The translations under genes were made by a program, and so were the position numbers. Positions 1-7,174 of a DNA stretch of 53,834 nucleotides are shown here, in pieces (position 1 is the first letter of the stretch; each line of letters opens with the position of its first letter). Under the pieces are notes generated by a model. The model was not told where the DNA came from and ran no database searches. It saw only the letters and a list, made by a program, of their open reading frames with translations. Source of the DNA: Rhizobium sp. CF122 (GTDB lineage: Bacteria > Pseudomonadota > Alphaproteobacteria > Rhizobiales > Rhizobiaceae); assembly GCF_000282035.1 (NCBI RefSeq), contig NZ_AKKA01000086.1:1-53834 (forward strand), written 5' to 3'.

Positions 1-228
1 AATTTCGGCTCTCAGTGGCTCCCATTCGATCGTCGACAAACCAGGCATTGAAAGAGCATCGACGAGATTCCGGCGCTTGCCGGTCAAGCGCTCGAATTCG
101 CTGTACGTCATCAACACATGGGACGGCTTCCCGCGATCTGTAATAATTACAGGTCCTTTTTTGGCAGCCTTCTTTGCCCTACTGACGTCATGGTTCAATT
201 CCCGGCTAGACAAACTTGTGGTGCTCAT
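1..228 (-). CDS. Phd/YefM-family antitoxin, cut by window edge
   Basis: This is the N-terminal 76 residues of a type II antitoxin of the Phd/YefM family, read on the minus strand from ATG at 226-228 and running off the left edge. The translation begins MSTTSLSSRELNHDVSRAKK and continues with KKGPVIITDRGKPSHVLMT, the usual Phd pattern: a short N-terminal DNA-binding segment, the conserved P-V-x-I-T-x-R-G-x-P core strand, then the start of the toxin-binding tail. Antitoxins of this family neutralise a co-encoded VapC, Doc or YoeB toxin and repress their own operon. The toxin gene should lie just outside the window. A palindrome 11 bp upstream of the ATG fits autoregulation. The family call is firm; the toxin partner is unknown. 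Confidence 0.85.
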   Translation of the reverse strand, partial: MSTTSLSSRELNHDVSRAKKAAKKGPVIITDRGKPSHVLMTYSEFERLTGKRRNLVDALSMPGLSTIEWEPLRAEI

Positions 229-239
229 AGAATGTCTCC

Positions 240-259
240 ATGTAGGAACATACCTACAT
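240..259. promoter_or_regulatory. Inverted repeat, likely antitoxin operator
   Basis: Perfect 7-bp arms ATGTAGG and CCTACAT flank a 6-bp spacer, centred about 21 bp upstream of the antitoxin start on the minus strand. Short palindromes at this place are the usual binding sites for Phd/YefM autorepressors. Binding is inferred. Confidence 0.5.
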
Positions 260-403
260 ATATGATGTTATTGACTGTAGAGCAATATCCAAGATAGCCG
301 CCTTGATGCGGATCGAACCGAAGGCCGAAAAATGGCGGCCCAAGAGATTGTTTTATATAACAAACATACACCACCATACGCACGCAAAGCCGTCAAAGTA
401 TAA

Positions 404-604
404 CGTTTGAGAAAACTGCTACGCGACGCCGTACAGATCGCGGTACGCGGCATCGGCAATCCGGGCCTTAGCGCCGACCTGGGGCTTGAACGGCATTTCA
501 GGGATGTCCAATCCGTGCTCGTCCATGCGCCGCAGGAAGATACATCTATTTCGATGCTAGGCCGGACCGCGTTCGATCGATGGAATCGGGAAGCCACCCC
601 TTGA
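404..604 (+). pseudogene. Acyl-CoA dehydrogenase-like C-terminal remnant
   Basis: A 65-residue open stretch, with a stop codon (401-403) directly before it in the same frame, contains IGNPGLSADLGLERHFRDVQ followed by SVLVHAPQEDTSISMLGRTA. The pattern G-N-P-G-x-x, L-E-R-H-x-R-D, then H-x-P-Q-x-D-T is that of the C-terminal helical domain of flavin-dependent acyl-CoA dehydrogenase-like proteins, including those used in sulfur-compound desulfurisation. No N-terminal part or credible start is present, so this is a decayed tail. The next remnant downstream is an FMN reductase of the sulfonate-use type, so the two may be relics of one sulfur-scavenging operon. The family call rests on recalled patterns only. 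Confidence 0.45.
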
Positions 605-770
605 GCTATCCGACCGGGCTCGCCGTGGTCAAAACAGCCTAACGAAACAGGAGCCTCACCCGATTACCGCCGTAGATCTCATGCCGTTCTGATCGTTTGT
701 GCATGAGGCATCCGCCCCTGGTCTGCAACCTGCTTTGCATGACCGAGACGAACTCGCAGAAGGAATTTAG

Positions 771-1329
771 ATGAGCAATGATCTGATCGTCGGCTTCTCG
801 GGAAATATCTCCCGCCCGTCGCGCACCAGGCGTTTCGCGGAGAGCCTAGCAGCTTCACTGGCGAAGCAGGCCGGCCTGCAGCATACCGTCTTCGACGTCG
901 AAGACCTCGACACATCGCTGGCGGCCGCAAGGTCGGTGGCGGACCTCGATCCGGCCGCAAGAAAGGTGATCCAAACAATCGTCGAGGCCGAAGCGCTCGT
1001 CATCGGTTCTCCAACCTACAAAGGGAGTTACACGGGCCTGTTCAAGCATGACTTCGATCTCCTGGATCCAGCAGACTTGCGCGGTAAAACCCGTCATCCT
1101 GACGGCAACCGGCAGGGGCGATCGACACTGCTCGTTGTCGAGCATCAACATCGCCCCCAATTCGCTTTCTTTGAGGCTTGTTCTGCCAACGGCAATCTAC
1201 GCCTCGAGCCGCGATTTCACCGATGGCAAACCGTCAACGGCTATACTCGGTCGCGTAAACCAGGCGCTGGCGGAGGCCTCCATCCTCGTGCAGGCGCGCT
1301 CCGCAGCAGACGCAATTGCAGCGGAATAA
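771..1329 (+). pseudogene. msuE: FMN reductase (MsuE/SsuE-like), broken by frameshifts
   Basis: An NADPH-dependent FMN reductase supplies reduced FMN to two-component sulfonate or sulfone monooxygenases. The start at 771 has GAAGGA upstream and gives the flavodoxin-like N-terminus (MSNDLIVGFSGNISRPSRT), then VIGSPTYKGSYTGLFKHDFD. At about 1083 the family sequence jumps to the +1 frame (KPVILTATGRGDRH). At about 1125 it returns to the first frame (LLVVEHQHRPQFAFFEA), and at about 1178 it jumps again (LPTAIYASSRDFTDGK) before ending at TAA 1327-1329. Three frame changes within about 100 bp mean no functional protein is made. Overall length in the reconstructed frame, about 186 aa, matches the family. 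Adjacent sulfur genes are missing apart from the upstream remnant. Confidence 0.8.
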
Positions 1330-1525
1330 GTACTCGGCCGGCAAGGGCCTGATCGCCACCGGCTTCGTGGGGAAATTGGAATGACCTCTCTGGTGCAAAG
1401 TCAAAACGTCACTTTGCGCTGTGATCTGACCGGCTGGTCCGGGTTGCAAGGGACGGATCGTGGCGGGTGGATCGCTCGCCCAATGGCGTTGCCAGTCAGG
1501 ATACCGCATCACTCTGCGGCATTGA

Positions 1526-1753
1526 GGCGATATTCCCGGCGTCGAACTCCGGCTCTCCCCGGAATGCGTTACGGAGAAGACGTTGCCACGCGATTTGGAG
1601 AGGGAAATCCGCATCAACAGCCTGGCATTCGAGCGAGGACGCGAACCCCCGCTGTTCATCACAGCTCGTCAAAAGGACCAAATCGCGCTTTGGACGTCGC
1701 CGCTGCTTCTCAATCTGGACGGAGTGCCTACATTGCTGCCTGCGCACGCATAG
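1526..1753 (+). pseudogene. Unidentified coding remnant
   Basis: A 75-codon open frame directly after a TGA at 1523-1525 reads like natural protein: GDIPGVELRLSPECVTEKTL, then REIRINSLAFERGREPPLFI, TARQKDQIALWTSPLLLNLD and GVPTLLPAHA before TAG. It has no start codon with a ribosome-binding site, and nothing in the frame continues upstream. I do not recognise the family. It is probably the tail of a gene whose front was lost in the same decay that broke the FMN reductase. Confidence 0.25.
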
Positions 1754-2161
1754 CCTCCATTGGCGAGAAAGTGATGGAAGAATAAATTGCAATATATACA
1801 ATATGATAGTTAGCTTTCCGATAGTTAGAATTTAAATCCCGACAACACACGACATCAAAAAAATCCGCTGATTCAACATTAGAAACGTGCGACTCTGCAC
1901 CGAGCTTGAAGATGAGGTGCAGTCCTATTTTGAGGCTTCCGGCCCTCGAGCTGCCGTGACGAGTTCTCTACCCATGCAGCAATGTAAAGGGGCTACGACG
2001 TTCGTGCGAACAGCCAGGTTTGCGTGGAACAAACGCGGTGCCTACGTCCGACCTGGACATCAGCGGCCTGCCGGAAAAATACCATAGCGCAGCCTTCTCC
2101 GGCGCTTGACCTCGCCCATCAAAGGTTGCACCCTCCGATCTTTAAACCTTTCGGAGAATCA
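1754..2161. other. Gene-poor stretch with decayed coding traces
   Basis: An AT-rich patch (about 1790-1860) with a direct repeat of GATAGTTAG is followed by short protein-like pieces in changing frames. Examples are LCTELEDEVQSYFEASGPRA near 1890-1950 and NAVPTSDLDISGLPEKYHSA ending at TGA 2107-2109. No intact gene can be supported. Confidence 0.3.
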
Positions 2162-2239
2162 ATGGCCGCGCGAATTTTCTACGTCCTGGCTGTTCTGACT
2201 GCAGCAGGTGCGCTTCTCTGGTGGGCGTTGAACTGGTGA
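2162..2239 (+). CDS. Possible 25-residue single-span membrane peptide
   Basis: An ATG follows TCGGAGAATCA, a fair ribosome-binding site at normal spacing. The product MAARIFYVLAVLTAAGALLW WALNW has a basic second turn and one hydrophobic span of about 18 residues ending in a Trp-rich interface, the design of a short inner-membrane peptide. No homologue is recalled. A different frame running on from 2232 (TPEERERIRIGFDRI and on to a stop near 2639) is also open without a clear start, so this could instead be the front of a broken longer gene. Confidence 0.35.
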   Translation: MAARIFYVLAVLTAAGALLWWALNW

Positions 2240-2823
2240 TACACCCGAGGAACGCGAGCGAATCCGGATAGGTTTCGACAGAATCCGTGGGGGTATCCAT
2301 ACGCAACCCGTCGACGACTGGCCCCGCCAGCATCGCGAGGCTTTCTTCGGTCTGAGCGTTGACCTTAAACAGCAGCGATTGAATATTCGTCCCGGAGCTT
2401 CATGCCGGCTGGTCGCAGATTTTCTGGCGACCGCTCAAAAACACATTCTCGTCGCCGGATCGTTGCACACTTGCTGCTTCTTCCTTTCATTGAGGGTCAG
2501 AAGTGACGAGGGCCTTGCCTTCCGACTTAAAGGCTTTCTCGCGCGATTGTCGGTTGCTAAGCTCAAGTGTTTTGACGCCCAGGAGTTGCAGAGTATAAAG
2601 CTTCGAAGACACTACGCAGTGTCTCGCCTGATTCCCTAGGACGGAAGGCCGTATAGCGGCCGCGACGAAAGTCGCAAAACTTGCTGGACCTTCCGCCGTT
2701 CCCATTGGACCGGCTTCTGGCGATCCTTTCTCCACGGCAAGATCGCGGATGCCGACCCATTTCCCAGCTAGGATCGCCAGTCCCGACGGCGGACTGCTCG
2801 ATAGATCATTTTTGCGCATACCG
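2240..2823. other. No supported gene
   Basis: Open frames here have no convincing start or family pattern. The frame from 2232 to 2639 is open but unrecognised. Confidence 0.3.
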
Positions 2824-2899
2824 TGGCGCCGCCTTCGTCGGCGCCAGCCGCTGCCTGGTTCCTTAAATCGGAGCCGATTTAAGGACGAAAACCAGGCAG
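2824..2899. repeat. Tandem hairpins, likely intergenic mosaic element
   Basis: Two adjoining strong hairpins. The first pairs TGGCGCCG (2824-2831) with CGGCGCCA (2839-2846) around a 7-nt loop. The second pairs CCTTAAATCG (2861-2870) with CGATTTAAGG (2875-2884) around GAGC, and extends with CTGCCTGGTT (2851-2860) against AACCAGGCAG (2890-2899), interrupted by a 5-nt ACGAA bulge. This looks like the palindromic intergenic mosaic elements common in rhizobia; there is no T-run for a simple terminator. Confidence 0.6.
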
Positions 2900-3036
2900 T
2901 GGTTCAAACTGTTGCAGCGACGCTTGCGCGGCTGAAAAGACGTACGGCGCCGCAATGGCAGCTTCAGGCAAATCAGGCCGGACGTTGGTCTGGAAAGAAC
3001 CAGCCCGGCCACGGCAGCCACCGCAAAGGGGGTGTG

Positions 3037-4158
3037 ATGCGTGTGACCTGTTATCGAATGAACAGGGGCGAAATTCCCTTAGGACGATTTGGGCAAGCTG
3101 CCGCGGCGATCATGGTTAGCACGGGAACGCCCACGCTGGCCGAGGCTCATGTCAAATGGTTTGCGCCGTTTGACATAGCATCAGCCTCACGACCATTTGC
3201 GGAAACCTTGACGAGCATCTGGTTCTGGCTTGCCGTCGCGATCGCGATCCCGCTCTTCGCTATCACCGTCGCCGTCGAGCGCACAGTCGTCGGCGATAGG
3301 ATACTTATGGCCATGGACCGTCTGGCAGCACCATTGTGGAACCGGGCTGACGACTTCGTCCGCGCCGCGACGGCAGCCTTCTTCATCGCAATCTTCGTTG
3401 TTGGCGGTGTCTATCTTACGCCGGATCTAAGAACGCGCTCGGAATGGGTCTCGTGGGCACAGTTGCTTATCGCAGCCGGCCTCTTCTCGCGCCGAACGAT
3501 GTGGCTTTCCGCCATTGGGATACTCGCGCTCTGGGGTACGGCGCTTTATGAGTATCAGCTCTTTCATCTACTCGACTATCTTGTGCTTGCCCTTGGCGTT
3601 GCCGGCTATCTCGTGTCGTTCTCGCTTGAGGGGTCTTCGTGGCAAGAACAGCGTTTCACCATTCTGCGCTTTGCGATCGCCATTACACTGATGCGCTCCA
3701 GCCTTGAAAAGTTCGCCTATCCGGACTGGTTCTATCCGCTGGCGCAGGAGAAACCGTTCCTGACCTTCGGGATGCCGACGGATGTATTTCTGCCGATGGC
3801 AGGTGTCGTCGAGTTTGTCCTCGGCCTCGGATTGATCTGGACACCTATCGTGCGGCGGTTTTCTGCCATAACACTCCTGATCATCTTCAATGCGGCCGTC
3901 ATACCATTTGGACGACTGGACTTCGTTGGCCACGGTCTGATCACAATGATGCTGGTGGTTGCGGCGATCGACCCGTCTCGCGAGATCCAAATTGCTCCGG
4001 GTTTCCGACGAGCGATCGTCGGTGCACCCATCGGGTTCATTGCTGCCTTGGCGATCCTGGCGCCAACCTACTGGAATTTACATGCGGTTCTTTATGGTCG
4101 CGACACGCCGACGCAAATATCAGCGCACGCTGGACACCACCTGGCGATGACAAAGTGA
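3037..4158 (+). CDS. DoxX-like multi-span membrane protein
   Basis: A 373-residue polytopic membrane protein. ATG 3037 follows AAAGGGGG at good spacing; ATG 3058 is an alternative. After a basic N-terminus and a hydrophobic, signal-like stretch comes TLAEAHVKWFAPFD, a conserved opening of a family of predicted membrane proteins, then about eight or nine hydrophobic spans. The central part (SSLEKFAYPDWFYPLAQEKP, then a G-x-x-E-F helix) resembles DoxX-type proteins, linked in other bacteria to quinone or redox partners. A late FVGHGL motif has a membrane-embedded His. The function is unknown. It is followed in GTGA overlap by a small membrane gene, suggesting coupled translation, and then by hemA and an efflux pump. 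Confidence 0.75.
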   Translation: MRVTCYRMNRGEIPLGRFGQAAAAIMVSTGTPTLAEAHVKWFAPFDIASASRPFAETLTSIWFWLAVAIAIPLFAITVAVERTVVGDRILMAMDRLAAPLWNRADDFVRAATAAFFIAIFVVGGVYLTPDLRTRSEWVSWAQLLIAAGLFSRRTMWLSAIGILALWGTALYEYQLFHLLDYLVLALGVAGYLVSFSLEGSSWQEQRFTILRFAIAITLMRSSLEKFAYPDWFYPLAQEKPFLTFGMPTDVFLPMAGVVEFVLGLGLIWTPIVRRFSAITLLIIFNAAVIPFGRLDFVGHGLITMMLVVAAIDPSREIQIAPGFRRAIVGAPIGFIAALAILAPTYWNLHAVLYGRDTPTQISAHAGHHLAMTK

Positions 4159-4331
4159 CGGCCTTTGAACACACATGGACGGGGGTCTTTCTTCTGTTCG
4201 CGACCTTGTCCGTGATTGCGGTCCTGACCGTGGCGTGGCGAGGAATCCGATCCACACCTCATTGGCGTCGATGGCTTTTTTCCTACAGATCTCAGCAATC
4301 TTCATCTTGCTCGAAGCGAGCCAAGCCATGA
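4155..4331 (+). CDS. Small membrane protein, coupled and perhaps frameshifted
   Basis: GTG at 4155 overlaps the stop of the DoxX-like gene in a GTGA tetranucleotide, the classic sign of translational coupling. The product starts MTAFEHTWTGVFLLFATLSV and has one clear span, then a basic loop ending WRRWLF. In this frame it ends at 4331 with an unlikely Ser-rich tail. In the -1 frame, from the T-run at about 4273-4278, a second hydrophobic span appears (FFLQISAIFILLEASQAMIA) and continues to a stop at 4423. The natural protein may have two spans, with a one-base indel in the homopolymer, or slippage may join the frames. The family is unknown. Confidence 0.45.
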   Translation: MTAFEHTWTGVFLLFATLSVIAVLTVAWRGIRSTPHWRRWLFSYRSQQSSSCSKRAKP

Positions 4332-4526
4332 TTGCGCAGCAAATACGACGACGTTCCAATTCCCGATGTCGGACTTTGGTCTCGCCCGATGGCGGCCTAT
4401 GTCGCACACTTCGTTCAACCTAGGTCTATGTCTGTGAGACCGTAACATCCCTACGATACAGGAGGGTCGAAGTGCGAATGCCGGCAACCTCGCGCGTCGA
4501 GGAGAGGAGCCGACCGAGGAGGGGCA

Positions 4527-5873
4527 ATGGACTACAGCGCGTTCTTCAGCAACGCCCTGGATGGGCTCCGTCAGGAAGGGCGCTATCGCGTCTTCGCGGA
4601 CATAGAAAGAGTGGCGGGCGCCTTTCCGCGTGCCCGCTATCACGACGGCGAGCGCGTGCGCGACGTCATCGTCTGGTGTTCCAACGACTATCTCGGCATG
4701 GGACAGAACGACAAGGTCCGGCAAGCCATGCATCGTTCGATCGATCTGTCAGGCACAGGCGCCGGCGGCACGCGCAACATCGCCGGCACCAATCATAGTC
4801 ACGTCTTGCTGGAGCGCGAATTGGCCGACCTTCACGACAAGGAGGCCGCCCTGCTGTTCACGTCGGGCTATGTCTCCAACTGGGCGGCTCTGTCGACGCT
4901 GGCCGCGAAGCTGCCGAACTGCGTCGTATTGTCCGATGCCGGCAATCATGCCTCGATGATTGAGGGCATTCGCCATTCCCGCGCCGAGTACCGGATTTTC
5001 AAGCATAACTGCCCGGACGACCTGGCGCGCTGTCTGCGCGAGGTCGAACCCGACCGCGCAAAGCTCGTCGCCTTCGAGTCGGTCTATTCGATGGACGGAG
5101 ACATCGCGCCGATTGCCGAACTGTGCGACGTTGCCGAGCAATATGACGCCATGACCTATCTGGATGAAGTCCACGCCGTCGGTCTCTACGGTCGGCGTGG
5201 CGCAGGGATCGCGGAACGCGACGGGGTCATGAATCGTCTGACAATCATCCAGGGCACGCTCGGCAAGGCATTTGGGGTCATTGGCGGATACATCGCCTCA
5301 AGCGCGCCCGTCATCGACTTCGTGCGCTCTTTCGCGTCCGGCTTCATCTTTACGACGGCGCTTCCGCCGATGCTGGCGGCCGGTGCGCTCGCCTCGGTGC
5401 GGCACCTGAAGGAAAGCCAATGGGAAAGAAAAGCGCAGCAGGATCGCGTTCGGTTGCTGCGCGAGCGTCTCGACGACCGGGGCATTCCCCACCGCGCCAA
5501 TCCCAGCCACATCGTGCCGGTAATGGTTGGCGACCCCGTGAAATGCCGGACCGTCGCCAATCGGTTACTCGACGATTTCGACATCTATATCCAGCCAATC
5601 AACTATCCCACGGTTCCGCGCGGTACGGAAAGACTGCGCATCACCCCCTCCCCTCTTCATAGCCGTGGTGACATCGAACAACTCGTCGAGGCACTGGATG
5701 AGGTGTGGGAGCAGACCGGCCTTGTCCGGGCCCCAAGGACTCGCGTGAAAATGCCTCAGGCAGCGCCGGCACATGCTTGGCGCCCTAAGGAGCCGGCTAT
5801 GTGCACGGCCTGCCGCCAGCTCCTGGCGATGAGCAGCGACCGCGCCATGCTGGAGGCTCACCCCCGGGCGTAG
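4527..5873 (+). CDS. hemA: 5-Aminolevulinate synthase with C-terminal extension
   Basis: A PLP enzyme that condenses glycine with succinyl-CoA to 5-aminolevulinate, the first step of tetrapyrrole synthesis by the C4 route of alphaproteobacteria. ATG 4527 follows GAGGAGGGGCA. Family landmarks are VWCSNDYLGMGQN near residue 50, the glycine-rich GTGAGGTRNIAGT loop, TYLDEVHAVGLYG, and QGTLGKAFGVIGGY, whose lysine (residue 247) should carry the PLP. The usual protein is 400-410 residues. This one has 448, the extra part being a roughly 40-residue tail rich in Pro and Ala with a CTAC motif. It lies 12 bp before an RND adaptor gene, so it is probably an accessory copy co-expressed with an efflux pump. 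The enzymatic call is firm; the role of the tail is unknown. Confidence 0.93.
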   Translation: MDYSAFFSNALDGLRQEGRYRVFADIERVAGAFPRARYHDGERVRDVIVWCSNDYLGMGQNDKVRQAMHRSIDLSGTGAGGTRNIAGTNHSHVLLERELADLHDKEAALLFTSGYVSNWAALSTLAAKLPNCVVLSDAGNHASMIEGIRHSRAEYRIFKHNCPDDLARCLREVEPDRAKLVAFESVYSMDGDIAPIAELCDVAEQYDAMTYLDEVHAVGLYGRRGAGIAERDGVMNRLTIIQGTLGKAFGVIGGYIASSAPVIDFVRSFASGFIFTTALPPMLAAGALASVRHLKESQWERKAQQDRVRLLRERLDDRGIPHRANPSHIVPVMVGDPVKCRTVANRLLDDFDIYIQPINYPTVPRGTERLRITPSPLHSRGDIEQLVEALDEVWEQTGLVRAPRTRVKMPQAAPAHAWRPKEPAMCTACRQLLAMSSDRAMLEAHPRA

Positions 5874-5885
5874 AGAGGTGTCGTC

Positions 5886-7166
5886 ATGAACATCAGACGG
5901 CCATGGACGAACACATCGGCCCCGCCCGACAGTAGAGTACTTCGCCGCGCAACCTTGCTGCGAAAAGCTGCAACCGCGACCGCACTTGCGACAATTGTCG
6001 TGGCTATCCTCGTCAGCCCTCTTCTTGTCGGCAAGGGGGCGGGCTCACCCCCGCGTGCAGTGCCGGGTGCTGGCGGCGCACCGACCGTCACCGTCACCAC
6101 GGTCGCCGCCGAACGCCGTCGTCTTGAAACGCGCGCATTCGTCTCGGGGTCGCTCGTTGCGCGCGAGGAAGTGTCCGTCGGCACCGAAAGCCAACATGCC
6201 AAAATTGAAGCCGTCCTCGTGGACGAAGGCGACAAGGTGCGGGAAGGACAAGTGCTCGCCATCCTGTCGTCGGACCTCGACGAAATCGCTGTCTCGATGA
6301 ACGACGTTGAGATCGAACGGGCGAATGCGCTTCTACTGCAGAGCGAAAGCGCGATCGCTCTCGAAGAAGCCAATCTAGACCTGGCGCAGAAGGCGCTCGA
6401 AAGGACCCAGCCTCTGTCTCGTAGCGGCGTGACGTCGCTCGATGTCCTCGAGCAGCGTGAGGCCGACGTGAAAGTGGCCAACGCCAAGCTGCGAACGGCG
6501 CACCAAACGAAACGCGTTGCCGTTGCCGAACGCGCGATCGCCTATGTCAAACGCCGAGAACTAATGGCCCAACTCGAACGGACCCGCGTCAGGGCACCGG
6601 CCGCCGGCATCGTGACCGAGCGGATCGCAAGGCTCGGCGATATCGCCTCCAGTGACGCGCCGCTTTTCCGGCTTGTCAAGGAGGGCGTGATCGAGTTCGA
6701 GGCATTGGTGCCAATGCGTATCGTCGGGCGAATTCAGCCCCATTCGCCCGCCGTCGTCACCATCCAGGGGATGGGCACAACCGTCTCCGGCACGCTGCGA
6801 CATGTCTCGCCGAGCGTCGATCCGTCCACCAGGATGGCGCGCCTTCGTCTTGCCCTTCCCCAATCCGAGGCCTTGAAAATCGGAGCGTTCGCCCGCGCCG
6901 AGCTTCCCTATATCGAAGGCACGTCGGTGGTCTTGCCGCTCACCGCAATCCACCAGGCGCCGGAGGGAGCACACGTGGATGTCGTGATTTCGGGCATCGT
7001 GGAGAGACGAAGCGTGGTGACAGGGGAGCGCACAGCAGAGCAGATCCAGGTTCTGTCAGGTCTGACTGAAGGGGAGCAGGTCGTGCTGCGCGCTGGCGGA
7101 ATCGTCCAGGTAGGTACGCACGTGAGACCAGTGCCCGCCGCCGCCGTTCTTGCCTCGAACAGGTGA
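5886..7166 (+). CDS. RND efflux periplasmic adaptor (MFP family)
   Basis: A 426-residue membrane-fusion subunit linking an inner-membrane RND pump to an outer-membrane channel. A short cytoplasmic N-terminus and one membrane anchor (about residues 25-45) lead to the half-lipoyl segment (SVGTESQHAKIEAVLVDEGD, then KVREGQVLAIL). A long alpha-hairpin rich in Glu, Ala and Leu follows, then the second lipoyl half (RVRAPAAGIVTERIARLGDI) and beta-barrel and membrane-proximal domains. There is no lipobox, so it is anchored by the span. GAGAGG precedes ATG 5886, 12 bp after hemA, and the gene ends 8 bp before the pump gene. No TolC-type channel gene is in view. The substrate cannot be told from sequence. 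Confidence 0.9.
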   Translation: MNIRRPWTNTSAPPDSRVLRRATLLRKAATATALATIVVAILVSPLLVGKGAGSPPRAVPGAGGAPTVTVTTVAAERRRLETRAFVSGSLVAREEVSVGTESQHAKIEAVLVDEGDKVREGQVLAILSSDLDEIAVSMNDVEIERANALLLQSESAIALEEANLDLAQKALERTQPLSRSGVTSLDVLEQREADVKVANAKLRTAHQTKRVAVAERAIAYVKRRELMAQLERTRVRAPAAGIVTERIARLGDIASSDAPLFRLVKEGVIEFEALVPMRIVGRIQPHSPAVVTIQGMGTTVSGTLRHVSPSVDPSTRMARLRLALPQSEALKIGAFARAELPYIEGTSVVLPLTAIHQAPEGAHVDVVISGIVERRSVVTGERTAEQIQVLSGLTEGEQVVLRAGGIVQVGTHVRPVPAAAVLASNR

Positions 7167-7174
7167 GGTCGCGC

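Noticed and set aside
2749..3036. N-terminal extension of the DoxX-like gene
   Set aside because: It crosses the hairpin element, lacks a family pattern, and a good ribosome-binding site stands before ATG 3037.
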